Assembly: GCF_020034655.1 (NCBI RefSeq)
Contig: NZ_JAIQDJ010000001.1
Span: forward strand, 372,001-436,000
Source: Thermomonas beijingensis
GTDB taxonomy: Bacteria > Pseudomonadota > Gammaproteobacteria > Xanthomonadales > Xanthomonadaceae
Length of the DNA stretch: 64,000 bases
Direction of reading: 5' to 3'
This document shows positions 18,207-27,789 of the stretch, piece after piece. The notes beneath the pieces are model-generated. The model was not told the origin of the DNA. It searched no databases and was given only the letters and a program-made list of their open reading frames with translations. Position numbers and translations under genes: made by a program. Each line of letters begins with the position of its first letter. Position 1 is the first letter of the stretch.

Positions 18207-20344
18207 AATAGATAGCCCTGCGCGAAGTCGACCCGCAAGTCGCGCAGGCAAGCCAGTTGCGCATCATTTTCCACCTGTTCGGCTACCGCACGCATACCCA
18301 GCAGGTGGGCGATTTCGGTGATCGAGCGCACGATCGCTTCCGACAGCGGCGACTGATCCACATCGCGCACGAAACTGCCGTCGATCTTCAAATAATCAAC
18401 CTGCAAATCACGCAGGTAGCTGAACGAACAAAAGCCAGTGCCGAAGTCGTCCAACGCGAAACGGCAGCCCATCTCGCGCATGCGCTGGATAAAGTGCCGG
18501 GTACGCCCCAAGTCCCGCACCACGCTGGTTTCGGTAATTTCCAGACACAGCTGTTCCGGCAGCAGGTTGCTGCGTTGCAGCCGGGTTGCGAAATAGTCGC
18601 CAAACTCGTCATCGGCCAATGTCGCTGCGCCCAGATTGAGGTTGCATTGGCGGATCAAGGGCAACGTTTGCGGGTGCGCTTCCAGCCAGTTCAAAAGGGC
18701 GCTCAACACATAGCGATCCAATCGTGGGCCCAGCCGAAAGCGTTCTGCCGCGGCAATCAGGCTGGCAGGTGGGTGCAGGTGGTCTTGCGCATCGCGCCAG
18801 CGCAGCAAGATCTCGAAATGGGCGCGGCCATCGCCTGCTGCGCGCAGATCCACTACCGGTTGGCACCACAATGCGAATTGGCGCTGATCCAGGGCCTCGC
18901 GCACATTCAGTGCGCTTTGCATCATGCGATTACGGGTATCCAGGCGTTCTTCATTCAGGCCGGCGACCAGCAACCGGTTGCCACCCAGCTCCTTGGCCTC
19001 ATGGCAGGCGGCATCCACCTGCGACAGCAGTTCATCAAAACTGGCCTGCGGTGCGGTGCAGGTGACGATGCCAATGCTGGCAGTGGTGCGCAGATTACTG
19101 CCTTGCCATGCCACACGCATGTTCTCAATCGCGGCCAACAGGCGGCGGCCGGGAACGGTGGCCGCCGCTGCAGTTTGCTTGCATAACACCGTGAACTCGT
19201 CGCCACCGCTGTGTGCCAGCCACGCATCGTCGCCGAATTCGGCTTTCACCAGGCGGGCGACATGCCGCAACATTTCGTCGCCGGCGGCGTGACTTGCGGC
19301 ATCGTTGATCAGTTTGAAATTGTCCAGATCGATATACAGCAGGCTGACATCGCCGTTGTGACTTGCCAGTACGAGGCGGGCTTGTTCTTCGAACGCATCG
19401 CGATTGAGCAGACCTGTCAATGGGTCGCGGGTGGCGCGCACATGCAACGCGGCCATCACCACATGACGCTCGTAGAAGGATGCTGCCAATAAAATCGGGA
19501 TGGTCGAAATCACCACCAAAGTGGCCATCAACATGCTGGTGTCGGCCAGGGTTTCCGGACGCCGAAAGCCATCGATGCCCAAGCCCAGAATCATGGCCAA
19601 GGTAAACGTGGCGACGCTGGTGGCCAGTGCGGTGAACAGCGGTGGGAATCGAATCGCTGACCATAGCAATAGCACCACCGGGACGATGACCCCCGCCAGC
19701 GGGTACAGGCCGCCCTGATATGCGATGGGGATGATGACCAACAGGCCCACGCCCATGATCACGACCCAGCTCAAATATTCGCGCAGGCGCACGCGGTTGA
19801 CGCCCGAGTGCAATTTGCGCAATTGCTTGCGGGTGATGAGCAACAACACGCTGGGAGTGAGCGCCGAGATTCCCAGCAAATCCCCCAGTGCCCACTGCAG
19901 ATACACCCGCGGGACATCGCTGGAGGGAATCATCTTGGCCACCAGCATCCCGGTGCTGCCGATGCCGGCGCTGATCACGCATAGCAGCAGTGCGCCGCGC
20001 AGCAATAACAACCCGTCATCGGTGCGCAACTGCAGGGTTTTGCGGCGAGACCTCACATACAGGCATGCCACAACCGTGGCCAGCGCATTGCTGCAAATCG
20101 AAAAGCCAACAAACACGGGCGGTGCCGGTACTAACAGCAGATGCAGCAGGGCCTGTGCCATGGCGATGGCGAAGGCGTAGCGCAGACCAAACAGCAGCAC
20201 CATGGCATACGCCAGACCGGCCGCGGGCCAGAACAACGTGACATCGGCGGGAGTACGCAGGAACCAGATGGTGATTGCCGCGCCACCAAAATACAGGGCG
20301 GTGAGCAGGATCATCCGTGATGCTGTGGCCAGCGCACCGTGCAT
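18134..20344 (-). CDS. MASE1-like membrane GGDEF-EAL protein
   Basis: A 736-residue cyclic-di-GMP protein. About eight transmembrane helices (10-295) form a MASE1-like sensor. The GGDEF domain (about 303-460) keeps SGGDEF (379-384). The EAL domain (about 480-730) has EIL in place of EAL (from Glu511), plus LEITET, DDFGTG, LKIDGSF, AEQVE and FAQGYLFQRP, so the phosphodiesterase ligands appear intact. Both synthesis and breakdown of c-di-GMP are possible. The chosen ATG at 20344 gives a good N-terminus; a GTG at 20446 would add 34 unlikely residues. Confidence 0.9.
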   Translation of the reverse strand: MHGALATASRMILLTALYFGGAAITIWFLRTPADVTLFWPAAGLAYAMVLLFGLRYAFAIAMAQALLHLLLVPAPPVFVGFSICSNALATVVACLYVRSRRKTLQLRTDDGLLLLRGALLLCVISAGIGSTGMLVAKMIPSSDVPRVYLQWALGDLLGISALTPSVLLLITRKQLRKLHSGVNRVRLREYLSWVVIMGVGLLVIIPIAYQGGLYPLAGVIVPVVLLLWSAIRFPPLFTALATSVATFTLAMILGLGIDGFRRPETLADTSMLMATLVVISTIPILLAASFYERHVVMAALHVRATRDPLTGLLNRDAFEEQARLVLASHNGDVSLLYIDLDNFKLINDAASHAAGDEMLRHVARLVKAEFGDDAWLAHSGGDEFTVLCKQTAAAATVPGRRLLAAIENMRVAWQGSNLRTTASIGIVTCTAPQASFDELLSQVDAACHEAKELGGNRLLVAGLNEERLDTRNRMMQSALNVREALDQRQFALWCQPVVDLRAAGDGRAHFEILLRWRDAQDHLHPPASLIAAAERFRLGPRLDRYVLSALLNWLEAHPQTLPLIRQCNLNLGAATLADDEFGDYFATRLQRSNLLPEQLCLEITETSVVRDLGRTRHFIQRMREMGCRFALDDFGTGFCSFSYLRDLQVDYLKIDGSFVRDVDQSPLSEAIVRSITEIAHLLGMRAVAEQVENDAQLACLRDLRVDFAQGYLFQRPLPIEEFFARPGSTFAFDAST

Positions 20345-20517
20345 AGCGTCAATCCCCGGCGAAGCAGAGCATCGGAGCAAGCCCCGCCCAACAGGGGTGG
20401 GCAGGCAGGTGAAGGAAGTGACTGGCTTGCACCATAGTGGTTGCACCGGTGGCTAAGTCAGTACCAGATTAACCCGAAACCGTGACGCAACAATCAGCCA
20501 GATTGACTAGCCCAACC

Positions 20518-21915
20518 TCAGCATTCGATGACGTTGACCGCCAGCCCACCACGGCTGGTTTCCTTGTACTTGTCCTGCATGTCGCGGCCGGTATCACGCA
20601 TGGTTTTGATCACCTTATCCAACGACACCTTGTGCTGGCCGTCACCACGCAGGGCCATTCGGCTGGCATTGATCGCCTTCACCGAGCCCATCGCATTGCG
20701 TTCGATACAGGGGATTTGCACCAGCCCACCGATTGGATCACAGGTCAGGCCCAGGTTATGTTCCATGCCGATTTCGGCAGCATTCTCGATTTGCCCCAAG
20801 CTGCCACCCAGCGCGGCGGTCAAACCTGCGGCAGCCATCGAGCAGGCCACGCCCACTTCGCCTTGGCAGCCCACTTCGGCACCGCTGATACTGGCGTTTT
20901 CCTTGTACAAAATCCCCACCGCAGCGGCGGTCAGCAGATACGTGAAAATGCCAGCCTCGCGCACGCCAGCATCTTTTTCACTGGCGCAAAAGCGCTCGTA
21001 ATAATGCGCAACTGCAGGCAGGATGCCGGCAGCACCATTGGTGGGCGCGGTCACCACGCGACCGCCGGCGGCGTTTTCTTCATTGACTGCCAGTGCATAC
21101 AAATTCACCCAGTCCAACACCGTCAATGGGTCGCGCATCGCCGCTTCCGGGCGGCTAGCCAGTTCATGATGCAGGGCCGGTGCGCGGCGGGTGACGTGCA
21201 GACCGCCGGGGAGTGTGCCTTCTGCGCGAATGCCGCGTGCGACGCAAGATTGCATGGCCTGCCAGATTTCGCGCAGGCCGGCGCGAATGTCGTCCTCGCT
21301 GCGCCAGACTTTTTCGTTTTCAAACATTAATTGCGCAATCGTCAGGCCGCTGCGCTGGCACTGCGCGAGCAGTTCGTTGCCACTGGCAAACGGGTATGGC
21401 AACGGTGTGGTGTCGGCCACGATGCGGTCTTCGGCGGCCTCGTCCTGATTGACTACAAAGCCGCCCCCCACCGAGTAATAGTCGCGGGTGGCGATTTCAT
21501 TGCCATCAACATCAAACGCAGAAAAGCGCATGCCATTGGTGTGGAACGGGAGCTTCTGGCGCTTGTTCATCACCAAATCACGCTTTTCATCAAACGCAAT
21601 ATCGCGCTGCCCAAGCAAATGAATTTTTTTGTCTTTGCGGATACGTTCCAATGCAGCGGGAATGATGTCGGGGTTGATTTCATTCGGCCAATGGCCTTCC
21701 AACCCCATCAACACGGCTTTGTCGGTGCCATGGCCACGGCCAGTCAGTGCCAGCGAGCCGAACACTTCGGCGCGGATGCGGGTGGTGCGTGACAACGTGT
21801 CGCTTTCAGCCAGCCAATGGCTAACGAAGCGGGCTGCGGCACGCATCGGCCCCACCGTATGCGAAGAGCTGGGGCCGATACCAATTTTGTACAGGTCGAA
21901 GGTGGAGACGGCCAT
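20518..21915 (-). CDS. sdaA: L-serine dehydratase (single-chain, iron-sulfur)
   Basis: A 465-residue L-serine ammonia-lyase that makes pyruvate and ammonia. It has fused beta and alpha domains as in E. coli SdaA (454). Cys residues likely to hold the 4Fe-4S cluster lie in [19 protein letters not shown] and in [22 protein letters not shown]. The N-terminus ([22 protein letters not shown]) is the standard beta-domain start. It is a single gene; upstream, divergent, is the small glutaredoxin-like gene. Confidence 0.96.
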   Translation of the reverse strand: MAVSTFDLYKIGIGPSSSHTVGPMRAAARFVSHWLAESDTLSRTTRIRAEVFGSLALTGRGHGTDKAVLMGLEGHWPNEINPDIIPAALERIRKDKKIHLLGQRDIAFDEKRDLVMNKRQKLPFHTNGMRFSAFDVDGNEIATRDYYSVGGGFVVNQDEAAEDRIVADTTPLPYPFASGNELLAQCQRSGLTIAQLMFENEKVWRSEDDIRAGLREIWQAMQSCVARGIRAEGTLPGGLHVTRRAPALHHELASRPEAAMRDPLTVLDWVNLYALAVNEENAAGGRVVTAPTNGAAGILPAVAHYYERFCASEKDAGVREAGIFTYLLTAAAVGILYKENASISGAEVGCQGEVGVACSMAAAGLTAALGGSLGQIENAAEIGMEHNLGLTCDPIGGLVQIPCIERNAMGSVKAINASRMALRGDGQHKVSLDKVIKTMRDTGRDMQDKYKETSRGGLAVNVIEC

Positions 21916-21981
21916 GGGGGCTGCCAGTGTGGGGGAACGCTATTCTAGGCAGACTAGGCGCCGAACTGCGGATTTCCACTG

Positions 21982-22212
21982 ATGTCCCTGACCTTGTTTC
22001 AGCGTGACAATTGCCATTTATGCGAGCTGGCTCTGGATGTGCTGGCACAAGCACGCGCCCCCGAATTTGAGACCGTGTTCATTGATGACGATACGGCGCT
22101 GGAGGCCCGCTACGGCTTGCGTGTGCCGGTGCTGTGCGATGCGGTCAGTGGTGCCGAATTGGACTGGCCGTTCGATGCCCAGCGCGTGCGTACATTTTGC
22201 GGCACCCGGTAG
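21982..22212 (+). CDS. Glutaredoxin-like protein
   Basis: A 76-residue thioredoxin-fold protein with a CHLC redox centre (Cys11, Cys14) in LFQRDNCHLCELA and the cis-proline segment GLRVPVLC. It belongs to the short glutaredoxin-like (DUF836) group; its partner is unknown. It sits 66 bp from the divergent sdaA start and converges with the first YceI gene, 6 bp away. Confidence 0.85.
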   Translation: MSLTLFQRDNCHLCELALDVLAQARAPEFETVFIDDDTALEARYGLRVPVLCDAVSGAELDWPFDAQRVRTFCGTR

Positions 22213-22218
22213 TCGCCA

Positions 22219-22776
22219 CTATGGAGCGGGTTTGAACACGACCTTGGTGCTGATGGCAATGGTGTTGGGGATGAGCTTGGTATCGGCCCATTGCCCACCG
22301 CCCACACCGAAGTCCAACCGCTGCACGTTGGCGTGGCCTGTCAGCACCGGAGTTGCGCCGGGTGTCCAGGCAAAGGTGAGGGTGACCGGCTTGTTGATGC
22401 CGTGCAGGCTGAGTTGGCCATCGGCGGCGTAGCGGTTGCCGCCCAAGCTGCGGAACTTGGTGGCGGTGAAGCTGGCCTGCGGGAATTTGCCTGAATCGAA
22501 AAACGCCGCGCCACGCAGCTCATTGTCGTAGCTGCTGTTGCTGGTGACGGCGGTGGCCAGCGGGATCTTCACGGCCAACCTGGCATTGGCCAGTTGTTTG
22601 GGGTCAAAACTGAGGCGGCTGGTAAAGCCCGGAAACGTGCCGGTAAATACCTCGCCCTGGTACTTCCCGGAAAATGCCAAGCTCGAGCCTTGGGCTTGCA
22701 CGTAGTCGGCGGCAAGTGCCGGCATGGATAGCGTAAGCGCGAGCGCCAGTGACGCGAACACAGGTCCATTACGCAT
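22219..22776 (-). CDS. YceI-family periplasmic lipid-binding protein (copy 1)
   Basis: A 185-residue protein. The signal peptide covers about 1-22 (cleavage near ALA-A). The mature YceI lipocalin-like barrel has GSSLAFSGKYQGEVFTGTF, the NARLAVKIPL strand, FFDSGKFPQASFTATKF and DGQLSLHGINKPVTL. Family members bind isoprenoid quinone-like lipids. The start ATG at 22776 overlaps the end of the cytochrome b561 gene by 8 bp. It is the last gene of a three-gene operon (YceI, cytochrome b561, YceI) on the minus strand. Confidence 0.88.
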   Translation of the reverse strand: MRNGPVFASLALALTLSMPALAADYVQAQGSSLAFSGKYQGEVFTGTFPGFTSRLSFDPKQLANARLAVKIPLATAVTSNSSYDNELRGAAFFDSGKFPQASFTATKFRSLGGNRYAADGQLSLHGINKPVTLTFAWTPGATPVLTGHANVQRLDFGVGGGQWADTKLIPNTIAISTKVVFKPAP

Positions 22777-23347
22777 CGGGAGTCTCCGGTTGGGCCGCCC
22801 GCAACCAGCCACGCGGCAGCATGCGGGCAAGCGTGGCATCGCCCATAAACAAATGGTGGTAAAACGCAGCCGCCGCATGCAGCAGCACCAAGGCGACCAG
22901 CGTCCAGAACAATGTTTCGTGGGTCTGTACGGCAAGCGCATGCAACGCGTCGTTATGGCCGGTCAACGCCGGCAGATTGAATAAACCGAACCACTGCAAG
23001 GGGAAGCCGGCAGCGGAGTTGAGCAGCCAACCACTCAGCGGCATTGCCAGCAACAGTACATACAATGCGATGTGGGTCAGCTGAGCAATGCGGTGTTGCC
23101 AATGCGGGCTGTCGGTCAGTGGCGTGGGGCTTCCGGCAAATAGGCGCCAGCCGATGCGCAGGAGAACGATTGCCAGCACGCAAAGGCCGATGGATTTGTG
23201 CAACGCATAGGTGGCTATTTTGTCCGGCCCATTGGGCAACGCACCCATGCGCAGACCAATCCACGCCAGCAACAGCAACAACACAAGCGTGAGCCAGTGC
23301 AGGCATTGGCTGATGGCACCCCAGCGGATGGTGTTTTTCAGCGGCAT
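22769..23347 (-). CDS. Cytochrome b561-type membrane protein
   Basis: A 192-residue four-helix membrane protein. Paired heme-ligand histidines are visible: one in ISQCLHWLTL (helix 1), others in YALHKSIGL, GHNDALHALAVQTHETLFW and LLHAAAAFYHHLF. Such proteins pass electrons between quinol and periplasmic acceptors. The ATG at 23347 overlaps the stop of the upstream YceI gene (TGATG), so the two are coupled. Its location between two quinone-binding-type YceI genes suggests one redox or lipid-handling unit. Confidence 0.88.
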   Translation of the reverse strand: MPLKNTIRWGAISQCLHWLTLVLLLLLAWIGLRMGALPNGPDKIATYALHKSIGLCVLAIVLLRIGWRLFAGSPTPLTDSPHWQHRIAQLTHIALYVLLLAMPLSGWLLNSAAGFPLQWFGLFNLPALTGHNDALHALAVQTHETLFWTLVALVLLHAAAAFYHHLFMGDATLARMLPRGWLRAAQPETPDA

Positions 23348-24036
23348 CACGGGTTCTCGGTGGAAGGTTGCGCAGGCCTTGCGGGAGCGTTTGGCGGGTT
23401 GTCCGGCACAGGTTCGAGTGCTGCAGGTGGCGCGGTCTCGCCACGTTGGCGATAGAGTTCGGCCTCGATGCGCAACTCGACGTTGTCACCTACTAACGCC
23501 TGCCAGTGGGTCATGCCGAAGTCGCTACGCTTGAGCGTGGTACTGGCCGAGAACCCCAGTGTCTGGCGGAACGGCGGCATTGGGTGGCGTGCAGCGCGAT
23601 TAAGTGTCAATGCCATGCATAACGGGCGGGTAACCCCGTGCAAGGTCAGTGCGCCACAGGCGGTGCCGTGGCTGTCGTCGGTGCGGGTCAGTTGATCCAC
23701 CACCCAACGCGCCTGCGGGTAGTGGGCGGTATCCAAAAAGTGGGGCGCTAATACCGATGTGGTCCAGCCAGCATCGCCCATGTCCAGCCGCTGCATGGGT
23801 ACGACTACCTCCATGCGTGTGCCTTGCCAGCTGTCGGCATCGAAATACAACTGCCCTTGCGCCCCGGAGACGGTGCCGATGGCTTGCGAGAAGCCGGCAT
23901 GGTCAACGCCGAACATCACCCGCGTATGTACCGGATCAAATGCATAGCGCGCCGGCCCTGCAGCCAGAGATGGCAGGCTGCATGCCAGCAGCAGGGGCAT
24001 GGCAAACAGCAAATGGGGCGGCAGGCGGCAAGACAT
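23347..24036 (-). CDS. YceI-family protein (copy 2)
   Basis: A 229-residue exported protein. A signal peptide covers about 1-26 (SLAA-GPARYAFD). The YceI fold is recognised by YAFDPVHTRVMFGVDHAGFSQAIGTVSG, DTAHYPQARWVVDQL and GALTLHGVTRPLCMAL. It is only distantly similar to the other YceI in the operon and carries a Pro-rich C-terminal tail of about 25 residues. First gene of the operon; 97 bp separate it from the divergent hybrid sensor kinase. Confidence 0.85.
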   Translation of the reverse strand: MSCRLPPHLLFAMPLLLACSLPSLAAGPARYAFDPVHTRVMFGVDHAGFSQAIGTVSGAQGQLYFDADSWQGTRMEVVVPMQRLDMGDAGWTTSVLAPHFLDTAHYPQARWVVDQLTRTDDSHGTACGALTLHGVTRPLCMALTLNRAARHPMPPFRQTLGFSASTTLKRSDFGMTHWQALVGDNVELRIEAELYRQRGETAPPAALEPVPDNPPNAPARPAQPSTENP

Positions 24037-24133
24037 GATCGGGATTCTATGCGCAGCGGCATGCGGGCGGTGTGCTTGCAAGTGCAACGAAGCGTTGCCA
24101 GCATTGTGGCCGGCGAGGGGATGGGGAATCACT

Positions 24134-27100
24134 ATGCGGCGACAAGTCGCGTGCGTGTTGCTGTTGTTGCTGGCCTGCGCGTGCGTGTGTGCGGCAGTGC
24201 CCGAGCGCCCGCGGTTTCGCATTATCGGGAGTAGCCAAGGCCTGCCATCGACCGATATCAAGGCTTTGGTGCGTGATCAGGATGGCTACCTGTGGATTGG
24301 TACTGCCGATGGTTTGGCGCGCCATGATGGCGTGGGGATGCGGGTCTGGCGGCATGATCCAGACGCCCAGCAGGGACTGCCCGGCAACAATGTGCAGGCG
24401 TTGCTGGTGGATGCGCGTGATCGCATTTGGGTAGCAGTAGAAGGCGAAGGGGTGAGCGTGCTGGACGCCAGCCGCCAGCACTTCATCCGCTATCGCAAGA
24501 CCAGTCACCCAGCGCTCGAAAGCGATGATGTGTGGGCGATGGCAAGACAGGGCAGTGCGGTTTGGTTGGGTACGTTTGGGGGCGGCTTGACGCGGATTGA
24601 TGCCGATGGAGGGCAGCGGCATTTCAACAAACAGCACAATGGCCTGCCCGCAGACACCGTGTTGTCGCTGGCGGTGGATGCACAGGGCGTGCTGTGGGTG
24701 GGCACCACCAAAGGCTTGGCCCGCTTGCAAGGCGAGATCTTTGAAACCGTGGAATTGCCCGCTGCCGAAGGCCCGCAGATGATTTATTCGCTGGCCGCCC
24801 AATCCGATGGGTTGTGGGTAGGCGGCGCGCAGGGCATTTGGCGGCGTACCGGCGGGCAATGGGCGCAACCGGCGTGGTCACCGATGTTTCAACGGCCCAA
24901 CGCGCTGTTGGCTATTGTCACCGATACCCGCGGTGATCATTGGATCGGAAGCCAACGTGGACTATGGCATCAGGACGGAGCAACCCCGCCGGTGCCGGTG
25001 CCGATGGGCGGTCCGGACATTGCACGGGCGATCGGCAGTTTGCTGCTGGAGCACGGCCAGGCGCTGTGGGCTCCGGTGCAAGGTCGGGGGCTGGGCTACC
25101 TGCGCGCCGACTGGCGTCAGCAGGTGCAATTCCAGGGGACAGAAGACGGCCTGCATGGCGCGATGTACAGGGCCTTGGGCAAGGCCGGGGATGGCGGCAT
25201 TTGGCTGGGCGACATGGGCGGTATGATTGAGCACATGGATGCGCAGGGGCGCATTGCGATGCTGGACCCGGCGTCGCTTGATCAGCTGCACAACATCAAA
25301 CCAGTGGTGATTACCGAAGACCGGCAGCGTCGGCTATGGCTTGGGCATCGCGGTGGGCTGGTGCGTATCAGCCGCAATGGCGGTGTCGAGCAATGGGCCA
25401 GCGACGCTGCCAGCGATCCGGTGCCTAGTGGGCAAATCGGGTGGTTATTGCATCCTGCCGACGGCAGTCAATGGTTGGCTGCTCCTGGTGGGGGTGTGCA
25501 GCAACGTGACCCCGACAGCGGCAAGCTGCTGCGCGATTTACCGGCGGGGATTGCCAGCGGATTGGGTGAAGCCGATATCGAAAGCATGGTGCTGGCCGCG
25601 GACGGCAGCCCGTGGATCGCATGCAGCACCGGGATTTTGCAGTTCGACGCCAGCAGCGGGCGGTTCCAGCCGGTGGCGTCGATGGGCAGCGAGCGGGTGT
25701 ATGCGTTGGCGTTCGATGGGGCCGATACGCTGTGGTTGCAGCGATTGTCTGGTTTGGAGCAATACCAACGGCACGGTGCGGTATGGCGGCAACACACACG
25801 CATCGACACCCGCCATGGGATGCCGGCGGTTGCCGCCGCGGCATTGTTGGTGGACGCGCAGCATCGGCCATGGATCACCACCTCACGCGGGTTGTATCGC
25901 TGGGATCCGCAGCGTCGCAATTTGCGCCACGTCAGCATGCAGGACGCTGCCAGCAGTGAGGAGTTTTTGGAGCGCGCCGCACTGCTGCGCGATGATGGCT
26001 TGCTGGTGGCGGCTACCGCCGATGGTGGTTTGCGGCTGGTCGATACCAGGCTGGCCGACGCCGCACCGGTGCAACCGGTACTGCGCTTTGACGGCATCGA
26101 CGTGCGCCGCGATGGCGGCTGGCAAGCCCTGCCCACTCAACGCGCTGTGCGCCTGGGCGCGAACGATCGCGAGGTGCGGATTCGCGCACGGTTACTGATG
26201 TTCGATGACCCCGCCGGCAATCGCTACTGGTCGCATCTAGATGGGTTTGACCGTACATGGGTGGCGCTAGGCAATAGTGGCGAGCGCGTGTTCACCGGGT
26301 TGGCACCGGGGCGCTACGTGGTGCGCATGCGGGCCCAAGATGCCGCCGGCAATGCCGCACCCGAGCAGGTGCTGCACTTCGATGTGCCCCCGCCGTGGTG
26401 GCGCAGTGGGTGGGCGCAGGCGCTGTATGTGCTGGCCGTACTGGGTCTCATCGGCCTGTTGGCGTGGTGGTATCGGGCGCGCTTGCAGCGGCGTCATGCA
26501 TGGGAGTTGGCCGAGCACAAGCGCGCACTGGCAGAGCAAGCATCGGAAGCCAAATCACGGTTTCTGGCCACCCTTGGGCATGAGGTGCGTACGCCCATGA
26601 CTGGCGTGTTGGGGATGAGCGAATTGCTGCAAGGCAGCACACTGGATGCGAGACAGCGCTCGCAAGTGGATGCCATTCGGCGCGCCGGCGAACATCTGTT
26701 GCGGCTGGTCAATGACGCGCTGGATCTGGCCAGGATTGAGGCAGGCAAATTGCAGTTGGCAAATACCGATTTTCCGCTGCGCCCCTTGCTGGACGAAGTC
26801 GCGGCTTTGATGGCGCCGGTGGCTGAGCGCAAGGGTTTGGTATTCGTGGATGGCATTGCGCCCAGCGCACCATTGACGGTGCATGGTGACCGCACCCGCG
26901 TGCAGCAGATTTTGCTGAACCTGATTGGCAATGCGGTGAAATTCACCGAGACTGGCCACGTTGCGCTGGAGACATTTGCGCTGCATTCGGACGGCGTGTG
27001 CTTTGTGGTTGCCGACACCGGCCCCGGGCTCAATGCCGAGCACAAGACCCGCCTGTTTCGACGCTTTGAACAGGCTGAAGGTGTGCGCACCACCTCGCGT

Positions 27101-27646
27101 TATGGTGGCAGCGGGCTGGGGCTGGCGATCAGCCAGGAGCTGGCAGCGGCGATGGGTGGTCGCATTCGCGTGGAAAGCGAGCCAGGCAAGGGCACCCGCT
27201 TCATCGTCGAGCTGCCGTTGCCAACGGTTGCGCCTGCCCGCAACACCCTGCCACTACCGAAGATCACAACGCCGGCCGCGGCACTATCGCTGCTCCTGGT
27301 CGAAGACGACCCCATCGTGGCCGAGGTGATGCAAGGCTTGTTGCGCGCACAAGGGCACCATGTGATGCACGCTGCGCACGGACTGGCCGCGTTGGGCGAA
27401 ACCACCCGGCACACCTTCGATGCCGCGTTGCTGGATCTGGATTTACCCGGCATGGACGGGCTGAGTTTGGCCAAATTACTGCGCGCCCGCGGCTTCAATG
27501 CACCACTGCTGGCAGTCACCGCCCGTTCTGATGCCGATGCCGAAGCACACGCCCGCGCCGCCGGCTTCGACGGCTTTTTGCGCAAACCCGTCACTGGCGA
27601 ATTGTTGGCGCAGGCGTTGGAGTCGCTGCAGGCGGCAGTGGTTTAG
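24134..27646 (+). CDS. Hybrid two-component sensor kinase with beta-propeller
   Basis: A 1170-residue one-protein signalling system. After a signal peptide (1-22) come propeller repeats (DGYLWIGTADGLARHDG, GVLWVGTTKGLARL and more, to about residue 630), a Y_Y_Y-type Ig domain (about 690-750) and a transmembrane helix (about 757-778). Then follow a HisKA domain with His816 in LGHEVRTPM, an ATPase domain (GNAVKFTE, DTGPGL, GGSGLGLAIS) and a receiver domain with Asp1101 in LLDLDLPGMDG and Lys in RKPV. There is no DNA-binding output, so another protein must read the signal. The ATG at 24134 has a GGGGA motif upstream. Confidence 0.92.
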   Translation: MRRQVACVLLLLLACACVCAAVPERPRFRIIGSSQGLPSTDIKALVRDQDGYLWIGTADGLARHDGVGMRVWRHDPDAQQGLPGNNVQALLVDARDRIWVAVEGEGVSVLDASRQHFIRYRKTSHPALESDDVWAMARQGSAVWLGTFGGGLTRIDADGGQRHFNKQHNGLPADTVLSLAVDAQGVLWVGTTKGLARLQGEIFETVELPAAEGPQMIYSLAAQSDGLWVGGAQGIWRRTGGQWAQPAWSPMFQRPNALLAIVTDTRGDHWIGSQRGLWHQDGATPPVPVPMGGPDIARAIGSLLLEHGQALWAPVQGRGLGYLRADWRQQVQFQGTEDGLHGAMYRALGKAGDGGIWLGDMGGMIEHMDAQGRIAMLDPASLDQLHNIKPVVITEDRQRRLWLGHRGGLVRISRNGGVEQWASDAASDPVPSGQIGWLLHPADGSQWLAAPGGGVQQRDPDSGKLLRDLPAGIASGLGEADIESMVLAADGSPWIACSTGILQFDASSGRFQPVASMGSERVYALAFDGADTLWLQRLSGLEQYQRHGAVWRQHTRIDTRHGMPAVAAAALLVDAQHRPWITTSRGLYRWDPQRRNLRHVSMQDAASSEEFLERAALLRDDGLLVAATADGGLRLVDTRLADAAPVQPVLRFDGIDVRRDGGWQALPTQRAVRLGANDREVRIRARLLMFDDPAGNRYWSHLDGFDRTWVALGNSGERVFTGLAPGRYVVRMRAQDAAGNAAPEQVLHFDVPPPWWRSGWAQALYVLAVLGLIGLLAWWYRARLQRRHAWELAEHKRALAEQASEAKSRFLATLGHEVRTPMTGVLGMSELLQGSTLDARQRSQVDAIRRAGEHLLRLVNDALDLARIEAGKLQLANTDFPLRPLLDEVAALMAPVAERKGLVFVDGIAPSAPLTVHGDRTRVQQILLNLIGNAVKFTETGHVALETFALHSDGVCFVVADTGPGLNAEHKTRLFRRFEQAEGVRTTSRYGGSGLGLAISQELAAAMGGRIRVESEPGKGTRFIVELPLPTVAPARNTLPLPKITTPAAALSLLLVEDDPIVAEVMQGLLRAQGHHVMHAAHGLAALGETTRHTFDAALLDLDLPGMDGLSLAKLLRARGFNAPLLAVTARSDADAEAHARAAGFDGFLRKPVTGELLAQALESLQAAVV

Positions 27647-27670
27647 CGCGTTCGAGGTTCGCTTCGTTGT

Positions 27671-27758
27671 GACAGCGCACCCGGCGCGACCGGGGCAGCG
27701 CAAGTCGCTCCCCGATACTCGCTTGGTTGCGCTGCCCCGGTCGCGCCGGGTGCTTGTC
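27671..27758. repeat. Long perfect inverted repeat between convergent genes
   Basis: Arms 27677-27703 and 27727-27753 are perfectly complementary over 27 bp, with a 23-nt loop and a short outer GAC/GTC extension. It fills most of the 143-bp gap between the hybrid kinase and hemE. No U-tract is present. It may act as a strong bidirectional terminator or be a repeat element; no second copy occurs in this window. Confidence 0.85.
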
Positions 27759-27789
27759 GCGCTTTGGGGCGCTGATGGTTCCGGGTGCG

